The notes under the pieces are model-generated. The model made no database searches and had not been told where the DNA came from. It saw only the letters and a program-made list of their open reading frames with translations. A stretch of 64,000 nt of DNA, from NCBI RefSeq assembly GCF_900104815.1, contig NZ_FNTD01000004.1, positions 7,873,001-7,937,000 of the forward strand. The letters run 5' to 3'. Below are positions 36,159 to 44,072 of this stretch, in pieces. Made by a program: the position numbers and the translations under genes. Source of the stretch: Streptomyces misionensis (GTDB lineage: Bacteria > Actinomycetota > Actinomycetes > Streptomycetales > Streptomycetaceae). Every line of letters begins with the position of its first letter. Position 1 is the stretch's first letter.

Positions 36159-37394
36159 TCACTGTCTGGTGGCCGCTCGAATGAGGGCCGTTGCGGCAGT
36201 CTCGATGTCGCCCGGGGTGGTCCAACGGCCCAGGGACAACCGCAGCGCGCCGAGCGCGCGGGCCGGGTCGAGGCCCATGGCGGTCAGCACCGGGGAGGGG
36301 GTGTGGTCGCCGCTGTGGCAGGCGGAGCCGGTGGACGCCGCGATCTGCGGGGCCGCGGCAAGGAGTTCGTGACCGAGGGCGCCGTCGATGCTGACGTTCA
36401 GGGTGTTCGGCAAGCGGCTGGTCGTCGGCCCGTTGAGGCGCACACGACCGGGCAGTCCGTCGGTGAGCCGTCGCTGGAGACCATCGCGCAGGGCGGCGAC
36501 GCGGGCCGGGGCGCCGTCGGCGAGCTCGACGGCCGCGATCCGGGCGGCGGTGCCGAGGGCGACGGCCAGGGCGACGTTCTCGGTGCCGGCGCGCAGGCCG
36601 CGTTCTTGACCGCCGCCGTAGACGACAGGCTCCAGCCGGACGCCGTCGCGTACGTACAGGGCCGCGGCGCCCTTGGGCGCGTACATCTTGTGTCCGACCA
36701 TGGTGAGCAGATCGACGCCCAGGGCTTCGACGGCGAGGGGGATCTTCCCGGCCGCTTGGGCGGCGTCGCAGTGGAACAGTGCCCCGCGGTCGTGCGCCAG
36801 GGCGGCGAGGTCGCCGATCGGCTGGAGGGCACCGGTCTCGTTGTTCGCCGCCATCACGGAGACCAGCACCGTGTCCTCGTCCAGCGTCGCGGCCAGGGCT
36901 TCGGGGTCGACGAGGCCGTCGCCGTCGACCGGCAGCACGGTCACCCGTGTGCCGTGCAGCCGCTGCAGGGCGCGGCAGGTCTCCAGGACGGCCGGATGCT
37001 CGGTGGCCTGAGTGATCACGTGGGGACGGGACCGGCCGGAGGCCAGGACGGCGCCGCGCAGGGCGAGCAGGTCGGCCTCGGAGCCGGAGCCGGTGAACAC
37101 GATCTCACCGGGCTCGGCGCCGATCAGGTCCGCGACCTGTCCGCGGGCCTCGGCGAGCGCCCGCCGGGGTTCCACGGCGTGGGGATGGCCGCTGGACGGA
37201 TTGCCGAAGAAATCGGTCAGATGGGGCAGCATCGCCTCGGCGACGCGGGGATCGACCGGGGTGGTGGCGTTGTAGTCCAGGTAGACCGGACCGTCGGCGA
37301 GCCCGGGATGCGGTGGCCGATCGCCGGTATGGGGGCCTTCGAGCAGCTCGGTGTACTCGTCCGCGGTCTCGCGCATCGTCCAGGGCCGTGTCAC
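36159..37394 (-). CDS. Cysteine desulfurase (NifS/IscS-type aminotransferase class V)
   Basis: A 411-residue PLP enzyme that takes sulfur from cysteine as a persulfide. Visible residues: PLP lysine in VGHKMYAPKG (K236), stacking histidine in TEHPAVLE (H133), the ANNETG loop (183-188), HCDAAQ (D210) and the persulfide cysteine C359 in ASTGSACHSGDH. It is not next to iscU, sufU, dnd or tRNA-thiolation genes, so its partner is unknown. The start is a GTG with no clear ribosome site. The first 35 residues are an extra polar segment before YLDYNATTP. Confidence 0.9.
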   Translation of the reverse strand: MTRPWTMRETADEYTELLEGPHTGDRPPHPGLADGPVYLDYNATTPVDPRVAEAMLPHLTDFFGNPSSGHPHAVEPRRALAEARGQVADLIGAEPGEIVFTGSGSEADLLALRGAVLASGRSRPHVITQATEHPAVLETCRALQRLHGTRVTVLPVDGDGLVDPEALAATLDEDTVLVSVMAANNETGALQPIGDLAALAHDRGALFHCDAAQAAGKIPLAVEALGVDLLTMVGHKMYAPKGAAALYVRDGVRLEPVVYGGGQERGLRAGTENVALAVALGTAARIAAVELADGAPARVAALRDGLQRRLTDGLPGRVRLNGPTTSRLPNTLNVSIDGALGHELLAAAPQIAASTGSACHSGDHTPSPVLTAMGLDPARALGALRLSLGRWTTPGDIETAATALIRAATRQ

Positions 37395-37531
37395 GAGGGC
37401 ATGCTAAGCGCTGGTCCACGGCGGTTTGGTCCCCGGACCGAGACGGAGCACGCCGTGTCCGGGGTGCTGGGCGCCGTGGTCGGTCGCGGCGAAGGCCGAG
37501 TGCGCGCGTCGATCACGGAGTGGCGCCGCCG

Positions 37532-37894
37532 TCAACCGGCCACGGTCAAGGCCAGCGAGGCGACGGCGGTGGCGAGGTAGAAGCCGGGAAACGCGAGGTT
37601 GTACAGGACGCGGGCGCGCAGGTGGAAGGCGATGGCGCCCGCGTAGAGCAGGACGAGACCGCAGGCCGCGGCGGCACCGAGGGGGCGCAGCGCGGGGGTG
37701 ACGAGGCCGAGGAGGAGGCCCGCCGCACCAGCCAGCTTGAGGGCGGCCAGCCGGGGCAGCCAGGACCGGGGGACGCCCACCTCCGCCGAGTTGGCCAGCA
37801 CGAAGCGCGCCCCGGCGAGGTCCGCGGCGGCGATGGCGACGTTGACGGCGGCGGTGAGCAGGGGGATGAGGAGCGTGAGCTGGGCAACGGTCAT
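37532..37894 (-). CDS. DoxX-family membrane protein
   Basis: A 120-residue protein with four hydrophobic helices (LTLLIPLLTAAVNVAIAAADL, LPRLAALKLAGAAGLLLGLV, PLGAAAACGLVLLYAGAIAFHL, FYLATAVASLALTVAG), the size and pattern of DoxX-like proteins. ATG at 37894 is taken because the preceding in-frame residues are polar. It diverges from a LysR gene 60 bases away, which probably controls it. Function is unknown; DoxX members are linked to redox or surface processes. Confidence 0.78.
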   Translation of the reverse strand: MTVAQLTLLIPLLTAAVNVAIAAADLAGARFVLANSAEVGVPRSWLPRLAALKLAGAAGLLLGLVTPALRPLGAAAACGLVLLYAGAIAFHLRARVLYNLAFPGFYLATAVASLALTVAG

Positions 37895-37954
37895 GCCTAC
37901 AGGGTCTGCGTGCGCTTCCGCACCGTCCAATACCTGCTTCTATAACCTGGTGGC

Positions 37955-38836
37955 ATGGACGTGGACACGCGCCTGCTCCGGTACTTCGCCGCAGTGGCGG
38001 AGGAGGGCAGCCTGACCGGGGCGGCGGAGCGGCTGTTCGTCTCGCAGCCCGCGCTGACCAAGCAGATCCGGCGACTGGAGGACGATCTCGGGGTACGGCT
38101 CTTCGCGCGTTCGCGATCGGGGATGGCGCTGACCGAGGCCGGTCGTGAGCTCGCCTCGCGGGTGCCGGCGCTCCTGGACGGCTGGGACGATGCGGTGCGG
38201 GCGACCGGCCGGGCGGCGCGGGTACTGCGGCTGGGCTTCCTCGACGCGGGCGCGGTGGGTGCCGTCCCCGAGGTCATCGCCGAGTTCCGCCGGGCGCGGC
38301 CGGAGTGGCGGGTGGAACTGCGGCAGTTCGACTGGTCGGAGCCGAGCGCAGGACTGGCCCGCGGGGAGGTGGACGCGGCAGTGGTGCGGTTGCCGTTTCC
38401 GGGCCAGGACGACTTCGCCGTGCGGGAGTTGTTCGCCGAGGAGCGTGGAGTGCTGCTGCCGGCTCGGCATCCGCTGGCGAGCAGCGAGACGGTGGACTTC
38501 CGGGAACTGTGGGACGAGCCGTTCGTCGCGGCCGGAGCCGAGACCGGAGCCTGGAGGGAACACTGGCTCGCGGCGGGGGAGCGGGACGGGCACCCCGTCC
38601 GGGTCGGCGCCGTCACCAGCCGCCCCGACGAGTGGCTCGGCGCGGTGGCCGGCGGCTGCGTGGCGCTGGCCCCGGCATCGGCGGCCCGTTTCCACTCCCA
38701 CCCGGGTGTGGTGTTCCGCCCGGTCCGCGGGGTCTCACCGAGCCGGGTGGCACTGGCCCGGCCTCGGCGACGAACGCACGAGGCGGCGCTGGACGAACTG
38801 CTCCGGGCCATCACGCGGAGGCTGAGCCGGCGATGA
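37955..38836 (+). CDS. LysR-family transcriptional regulator
   Basis: A 293-residue regulator: winged HTH at residues 1-60 (LLRYFAAVAEEGSLTGAAERLFVSQPALTKQIRRLEDDLGVRLFARS) and a two-lobed effector-binding domain. It is divergent from the DoxX-like gene with a 60-base shared promoter region, the usual arrangement for a LysR regulator and its target. Confidence 0.9.
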   Translation: MDVDTRLLRYFAAVAEEGSLTGAAERLFVSQPALTKQIRRLEDDLGVRLFARSRSGMALTEAGRELASRVPALLDGWDDAVRATGRAARVLRLGFLDAGAVGAVPEVIAEFRRARPEWRVELRQFDWSEPSAGLARGEVDAAVVRLPFPGQDDFAVRELFAEERGVLLPARHPLASSETVDFRELWDEPFVAAGAETGAWREHWLAAGERDGHPVRVGAVTSRPDEWLGAVAGGCVALAPASAARFHSHPGVVFRPVRGVSPSRVALARPRRRTHEAALDELLRAITRRLSRR

Positions 38837-38862
38837 CGCCGGGACCGGCGGACGCCGGTTAA

Positions 38863-38878
38863 TTGACTGATCGTTCTC
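38863..38878. promoter_or_regulatory. Probable TetR binding site
   Basis: TTGACTGATCGTTCTC, about 20 bases before the TetR GTG; an imperfect repeat whose left half TTGACTGATCG matches the site before the MFS gene (CGATCGGTCAAG on the other strand) in 10 of 11 positions. Confidence 0.5.
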
Positions 38879-38899
38879 GTTTCGTCTACGGTCTCCGGC

Positions 38900-39538
38900 G
38901 TGGGCAGGACCAAGGAATTCGATCCGGACGCCGCGCTGCAGTCGGCTCTCGAGCTGTTCTGGCGACGCGGTTACGAAGCGACGTCGATGGCCGACATCGT
39001 CGAGCACCTCGGCATCGGCCGCGCCAGCGTCTACGCGACCTTCGGCAGCAAACGCGAGCTGTACCTGAGGGCCGTGGACCGGTACACCGAGACGCGCGAC
39101 CCGGCCCTCCTCGCCGAGCTGTCCCAGCCGGGGCCCGCACTGCCCGCCGTACGGGCGGTGGTGCGCCGCTTCGCCGCGGAGGCATCCTCCCCGGACGGAC
39201 GGCTGAACGGCTGCCTCGTCACCAACACCGCGGCCGAACTCGCCCCGCACGACCCCGCGGCGGCCCGCCGGGTCGAGATCAGCTGGGGGCACGTCGAGAC
39301 CCTGCTGCACTCCGCGCTCGTGCGGGCGCAGGCCCAGGGCGAACTGCCCGAGGACCGCGACCCGCGCGCACTGGCCCGCATGCTCCTCGTCCTGCTGCAG
39401 GGCATCCGGGTCGTCGGCAAGGCGTCGGACGACCCCGCCCGGGTGCGGGACGCGGCCGAGCAGGCACTGGCCCTGCTGGACGGGGAACCCCGCCCGCCGT
39501 GGCCACTGGGGCGCCGTTCCGGCATGCCCGAATACTGA
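38900..39538 (+). CDS. TetR-family repressor of the MFS-SDR operon
   Basis: A 212-residue regulator starting at GTG; HTH at about 5-50 (FDPDAALQSALELFWRRGYEATSMADIVEHLGIGRASVYATFGSKRELY) and NGCLVTNTAAELAPHDP in the C-terminal domain. It belongs to the same subfamily as those at 20472 and 58744. It is followed 31 bases later by the MFS gene it probably controls, with one putative operator upstream of itself and one between the two genes. Confidence 0.88.
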   Translation: MGRTKEFDPDAALQSALELFWRRGYEATSMADIVEHLGIGRASVYATFGSKRELYLRAVDRYTETRDPALLAELSQPGPALPAVRAVVRRFAAEASSPDGRLNGCLVTNTAAELAPHDPAAARRVEISWGHVETLLHSALVRAQAQGELPEDRDPRALARMLLVLLQGIRVVGKASDDPARVRDAAEQALALLDGEPRPPWPLGRRSGMPEY

Positions 39539-39552
39539 ACCGATCGGTCAAG
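39536..39552. promoter_or_regulatory. Probable TetR operator before the MFS gene
   Basis: TGAACCGATCGGTCAAG contains the palindrome ACCGATCGGT and overlaps the TetR stop codon, 18 bases before the MFS ATG. It suggests separate repression of the exporter. Confidence 0.6.
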
Positions 39553-39569
39553 AAAAACAGGAGGAGGGC

Positions 39570-40916
39570 ATGACCGTCACCGACGCCGCCCGCGTCACCG
39601 CCGTCCAGCGGCGACGGGCCTTCGTCCTCCTCGGCAGCGTCCAGGGCACGCTGATCTTCACCCTTGCCGCGATCGCCGTACCGCTGCCCCTCATCGGGCG
39701 CGCGTTCGACCTGCGGCGCGCCGACCTGATCCTGCTCAGCAGCGCCTACGGGCTCACGTTCGCCGGACTGCTCCTCTTCGGCGGACGCCTCACCGACCGC
39801 CACGGCGGACGATGCGCCCTCACCGCGGGCCTCGCCCTCTTCGCCGTCGCCTCGGCCGCCGCGCTGCTCGCCCCCGGCATCGGGACGCTGCTCGCGGCAC
39901 GCTTCGCGCAGGGCGCGGGCGCGGCTGTCATCGCACCCGCCGCCATGGCAGTGCTGCGCGCGGCCTTCCCCTGCCCGACCGCCTACGGCAGGGCGATGGC
40001 GACCTGGGGCGGGCTGTCGGTACTCGGCGCGACCGCCGGAAACCTGCTCTCCGGCGTCATCTCGACGCTGCTGTCCTGGCGTTGGACGTTCGCGGTACCG
40101 CCCGTCGTGGCCCTCGGGGCCCTCGCCCTCACGCCCCGGCTGCTGCCGGACACCCCGCCGAGCCGGGGCAGGGCGCTCGACCTGCCGGGCGCCGTGCTCG
40201 CCACCGGCGGGATCATCCTCGCCGGTTACGGTCTCGTCGCCCTCGGCGACCGGCCTCGGTCGCCGGTCGGTGTGCTCGTGCCGCTGCTCGCCGGAGCCGC
40301 GCTGCTCGCCGTGTTCGGGTACGCCGAGCACCGCGCCCGCGATCCGCTGCTGCCGCCCCGCTTCCTGCGTGACCGACGCCGGGCCCTCGCCCTCGCGGCC
40401 ATCGCACTGGGCGCTTGCGGGACCTCGCTGACCTTCGTGGTGCTCTCGCTCCACCTCCAGGAGGCCCGCGGCTGGTCACCGATGCGGACGTCGGCGGCGT
40501 TCGTACCGTTCGCCGTCGCGCTGATCGCCTCGGGTCGTACCGCAGGACCGCTCGTCAGGCGCTACGGGGCACAGGCCGTCACGACCGCCGGGCTCGGCAC
40601 CGCCGGGGCCGGTCTCGCCCTCCTCGGCTTGACCGGCATCCACGCACACGCCTCGTACGCCTACGGGCTGCTGCCGGGCCTCGTGCTCCTGCCGGCCGGC
40701 GCCGCCGCCTCCTTCGCGGGAGCCGCCGTGCTCGCCACCGAGGGCGTGCCACAGCAGCACGTCGGGCTCGCGGCCGGTGTGCTGAACACCGCGATGGAGT
40801 TCGGGCCGACCGTGCTGTTCGCCGTCCTGCTCACGCTCGGCAGCGACGCCCGGTCCCTCGCCGCGACGGCGGCCGTCCTCGGCGTCGTCGCCCTCCTGAA
40901 CCAGCGTGCCAAGTAG
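39570..40916 (+). CDS. MFS transporter (drug-export type)
   Basis: A 448-residue protein with 12 to 14 hydrophobic helices. Visible motifs are LTFAGLLLFGGRLTDRHGGRCALTAG (motif A), RFAQGAGAAVIAPAAMAVL (motif B/C region) and WRWTFAVPP, typical of the proton-driven multidrug exporters. Ribosome site GGAGGAGGGC is directly before the ATG. It lies between its probable TetR regulator and an SDR gene 25 bases downstream, so exporter and enzyme probably deal with the same compound. Confidence 0.9.
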   Translation: MTVTDAARVTAVQRRRAFVLLGSVQGTLIFTLAAIAVPLPLIGRAFDLRRADLILLSSAYGLTFAGLLLFGGRLTDRHGGRCALTAGLALFAVASAAALLAPGIGTLLAARFAQGAGAAVIAPAAMAVLRAAFPCPTAYGRAMATWGGLSVLGATAGNLLSGVISTLLSWRWTFAVPPVVALGALALTPRLLPDTPPSRGRALDLPGAVLATGGIILAGYGLVALGDRPRSPVGVLVPLLAGAALLAVFGYAEHRARDPLLPPRFLRDRRRALALAAIALGACGTSLTFVVLSLHLQEARGWSPMRTSAAFVPFAVALIASGRTAGPLVRRYGAQAVTTAGLGTAGAGLALLGLTGIHAHASYAYGLLPGLVLLPAGAAASFAGAAVLATEGVPQQHVGLAAGVLNTAMEFGPTVLFAVLLTLGSDARSLAATAAVLGVVALLNQRAK

Positions 40917-40941
40917 TCCACCACTCATGGGAGTCACCGAG

Positions 40942-41700
40942 ATGAACCGTTTCACCGGCAAGACCGTGCTCGTCACCGGCGCGGGCTCCGGCCTCGGCCG
41001 TGCCATCGCGCTCGCCTTCGCCGCCGAGGGTGCGACCGTGGTCGGCGCGGGCCGCACCGCGGCCTCCCTGGACGAGACGGTCGGCCTCATCGAGGCCGCC
41101 GGCGGCACCGCTGCCGCCGTCACCGCCGATGTCACCGACTCCGGCCAGGTCCACGACCTCGTGCGCGAGAGTGTCGCCCGCTTCGGCGGACTCGACATCG
41201 CGGTCAACAACGCCGGGATACTCCGCGGCACCGTACCGGTCGGCGAGGTGAGCGAGGAGGACTGGGACGCGGTGCTGCGGACCAACGTCACCGGCGTCTG
41301 GCTGGCCATGAAGCACGAGATCGCGCACATGAGGGAGAACGGCGGCGGCGCCATCGTCAACATCTCCTCCAACCTGGGCGCCCACCTGCGGATCCCGAAC
41401 GCCGCCGCGTACATCACCTCGAAGGCGGCGGTCTCCGCGCTGACCCGCGCCGCCGCACTCGACCACATCCACCAGGGCATCCGCATCAACGCGGTCAGCC
41501 CCGGGGCCTCCGCCGCCCCCATGTCGCTGCGGCCCGGCGAGACCGAGGCCGACCGTGCCGAGCGGGTGAAGTCGGAGAACCCGCTCGGCCGGGTCGCGAA
41601 GGCCGAGGAAGTGGCGGCCGCGGTGCTCTACCTCGCCTCACCCGAGGCCGGCGCGGTGGTCGGCACCGACCTGGTCATCGACAGCGGAGCCTCGGCCTGA
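40942..41700 (+). CDS. Short-chain dehydrogenase/reductase
   Basis: A 252-residue SDR: NAD(P) motif VTGAGSGLGRAIALAF (residues 9-24), NNAG at 89-92, and the catalytic Ser and Tyr-xxx-Lys in NISSNLGA and AAAYITSKAA. The ATG at 40942 with GGGAG eight bases upstream is preferred; an in-frame ATG 15 bases earlier exists. It is the last gene of the TetR-MFS-SDR unit. Substrate unknown. Confidence 0.9.
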   Translation: MNRFTGKTVLVTGAGSGLGRAIALAFAAEGATVVGAGRTAASLDETVGLIEAAGGTAAAVTADVTDSGQVHDLVRESVARFGGLDIAVNNAGILRGTVPVGEVSEEDWDAVLRTNVTGVWLAMKHEIAHMRENGGGAIVNISSNLGAHLRIPNAAAYITSKAAVSALTRAAALDHIHQGIRINAVSPGASAAPMSLRPGETEADRAERVKSENPLGRVAKAEEVAAAVLYLASPEAGAVVGTDLVIDSGASA

Positions 41701-41730
41701 CGGGTCCTGGCGGGTCCTGACGGGTCCTGG
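41701..41730. repeat. Three tandem copies of a 10-base unit
   Basis: Immediately after the SDR stop, CGGGTCCTGG, CGGGTCCTGA and CGGGTCCTGG follow head to tail. No coding role; too short to assign a function. Confidence 0.85.
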
Positions 41731-41783
41731 GATGCGGAGGACGCGCGCCGCCCGGCCGGGGTCCGGCGGACACGCCCCCTGGG

Positions 41784-42533
41784 TCATGCGGCATGGCCGC
41801 CGTCCACCGAGAACTCGGCGCCCGTGACGTAGGCGGCCTCCGGCCCGGCGAGGAACGTCACCATGGACGCGACCTCGTCGGCCGTGCCGTAGCGGCCCAG
41901 TGCCGTCATGGCCGCCTGATCCGCGGCGTACGGGCCGTCCGCCGGGTTCATGTCGGTGTCCGTCGGGCCCGGATGCACGATGTTCGCCGTGACACCGCGC
42001 CCGGCCAGCTCCCGGGCCAGTGCCTTCGTCAGCCCGATCAGGGCGGACTTGCTCATCGTGTACAGCGTGGCCCCGGGCCCCGGCACCCGCGCGGTGACAC
42101 AGCTGCCGATGGTGATGATCCGTCCGCCGGCGCCCATGACCGCGGCGGCGGACCGGGCGGCCAGGAACGCGCCGCGCACGTTCACGGCGAGGACCCGGTC
42201 GACGTCGGCGAGGGACAGACTCTCCAGTGGTCCCAGCACCCCGGCGCCCGCGTTGTTCACCAGCACGTCCAGGCGGCCGAGTTCTCCGGCAGCGCGCCGC
42301 ACCGCGTCCGCGGTCTCCGCCGCGTCGGCGGCGTCCGCCCGCAGGGCCACCGCCCGGCGGCCCAGCGCCTCGACATCCCGTACGACGGCCTCGGCCGCCT
42401 CCTTGCCGTTCACGTAGGTCAGGGCCACGTCCGCGCCTTCCCGGGCCAGCCGCAGCGCCGTCGCCGCGCCGATGCCCCGGCTGCCGCCCGTGACCAGTGC
42501 CGTCCTGCCGTTCAACCGCTCTTTCGACGTCAT
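41784..42533 (-). CDS. Short-chain dehydrogenase, 3-oxoacyl-ACP reductase-like
   Basis: A 249-residue SDR with VTGGSRGIGAATALRLAREG (cofactor motif), NNAGAGVLGP, the catalytic serine in TIGSCVTA, TLYTMSKSALIGLTKALARELAGRGVTANIVHPG and GAEFSVDGGHAA at the end. The closest look is to the FabG-like branch of classical SDRs. Start at the ATG at 42533. It is convergent with the SDR above and downstream of the kinase gene on the same strand, 182 bases apart; nothing distinctive was seen in that gap. Confidence 0.9.
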   Translation of the reverse strand: MTSKERLNGRTALVTGGSRGIGAATALRLAREGADVALTYVNGKEAAEAVVRDVEALGRRAVALRADAADAAETADAVRRAAGELGRLDVLVNNAGAGVLGPLESLSLADVDRVLAVNVRGAFLAARSAAAVMGAGGRIITIGSCVTARVPGPGATLYTMSKSALIGLTKALARELAGRGVTANIVHPGPTDTDMNPADGPYAADQAAMTALGRYGTADEVASMVTFLAGPEAAYVTGAEFSVDGGHAA

Positions 42534-42715
42534 GGCCTCATCCCACCCGACGCGGGCCGGTGACACCGGCGGGCAACGGACGCCGTCCTCGACGCGGCCG
42601 GGTTCCGGGACGCGACAGAGTGCCGGACGCCAGTCGTCAGCGGATCCACGACGACGAACGCGGCGGGGCAGGCGAACTTCTCGAACGGTCACCGGAGTTC
42701 GGGGTGCCCGCCTTG

Positions 42716-43918
42716 TCAGCTGCCGGGCCGATAGCGGTCGAGCATGGCTTCGAGGCCGTCGATCCACGACTCGATCTGTTCGCCCTCGCGGGTGCGCACC
42801 GCGCAGAAGTACCGCTGACCGGCGTACGTGTCGACGGCCACCGTGAGCGCGAACCCGCGGGTGCGGACGCTCTGTTCGTAGCCGACCCGGGCGATGTACG
42901 GCCACGGCAGGTCGATCATGGTGCCGTTGATGCCGAGGGAGATGCCCCGGGCGTCCGCGAGGACGGCGTTCTTGCGGTCCATCGCCAGGAACTCGGTCTC
43001 CTGCGGACCGGCGGCCGACTGCGGGGAGCAGGCGGTCGGGGTGTGCGGGGCGTAGGGCGGTGGCGGGGGTACGGCGGCGGGGACGCAAGAGGCCGGGGGA
43101 GGGGGCGCGGGGAGCGGTGGCGGGGTCGCGGTCAGGGCGTCGAGGAGCAGCGCGGGACTGGGGCGCAGGCCGGGGTCCTTGGCGAGGCAGGACCGGACGA
43201 TCGGCCGCAAGGGCCCGGGAACCGCGGTGACGTCGGCTTCGTGGTGCACCGAGCGGTACATCAGCGCCATGGGCGTGCCGTCGCCGAAGGGCTTGCCGCC
43301 CGCCGCGGCGACCAGCACGGCCCCGAGGGCGAACACGTCGGCGGCCCCGGTGACATCGAGCCCCTCCGCCTGCTCCGGGGCGAGGAAGCCCGGCGTCCCC
43401 ATGCCGGTGCCGGTCATCGTCAGACGGGAGTTCTCGACGGCGCGGGCGATGCCGAAGTCCAGGACGCGGGGGCCGTCGGCGGCCATGATGATGTTGCCGG
43501 GCTTCAGGTCCCGGTGCACCAACCCGCAGGCGTGGATGGCTCCCAGGGCCTCCGCGAGGGCCGCGCCCAGGGCACGCAGCCGTGCCTCGTCCATGGGGCC
43601 GTGCGTGGTGAGCAGCTCGGCCAGGGTGGGTCCGGCGATGTAGGCGGTGGCGAGCCAAGGGGTGGCCGCGTCCGGATCGGCGTCCACCACCGGCGCCGTG
43701 TGGAAGCCGCCGACCCGCCGGGCCGCCTCCACCTCGGCGCGGAACCGCTCGCGGAAACCGGGGTCACGGGCCAGTTCGGAGCGCGCCACCTTCACCGCGA
43801 CCTGCCGGCCGCCCCGGGATCTGGCCAGATGGACGACCCCCATGCCGCCCTCGCCCAGCACCCGTTCGACCGTGTACGGACCCACATGGGTGACCGCGTG
43901 CGGTTCGGTCTCCTCCAC
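42716..43918 (-). CDS. Serine/threonine protein kinase (PknB-like, soluble)
   Basis: A 400-residue kinase. Glycine loop GEGGMG (22-27), lysine AVKV (K43), catalytic HRDLKPGN (135-142) and DFG (154-156), plus GTPGFLAPEQ in the activation segment, show an active Hanks-type kinase. After the domain come a proline-rich linker and a C-terminal globular part ending in WIDGLEAMLDRYRPG; there is no membrane segment, unlike PknB. The GTG at 43918 has GGGAG seven bases upstream. It diverges from a SUKH-like protein gene 154 bases away, which might be a partner or substrate. Confidence 0.9.
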   Translation of the reverse strand: MEETEPHAVTHVGPYTVERVLGEGGMGVVHLARSRGGRQVAVKVARSELARDPGFRERFRAEVEAARRVGGFHTAPVVDADPDAATPWLATAYIAGPTLAELLTTHGPMDEARLRALGAALAEALGAIHACGLVHRDLKPGNIIMAADGPRVLDFGIARAVENSRLTMTGTGMGTPGFLAPEQAEGLDVTGAADVFALGAVLVAAAGGKPFGDGTPMALMYRSVHHEADVTAVPGPLRPIVRSCLAKDPGLRPSPALLLDALTATPPPLPAPPPPASCVPAAVPPPPPYAPHTPTACSPQSAAGPQETEFLAMDRKNAVLADARGISLGINGTMIDLPWPYIARVGYEQSVRTRGFALTVAVDTYAGQRYFCAVRTREGEQIESWIDGLEAMLDRYRPGS

Positions 43919-44072
43919 GACGCAACTCCCCCTTCCCGGCCCCCCGCGACCTCTCGCCTGCCCGTGCGGGTACACGGAGGGTCGCGCCGGCCGATGTACG
44001 GTCGATCATAGGGCGCGCGGCGGGCCCGGGGCGCCCGTCCGACCAGCCACGACGAGCTGTAGGGTCGGCCGC

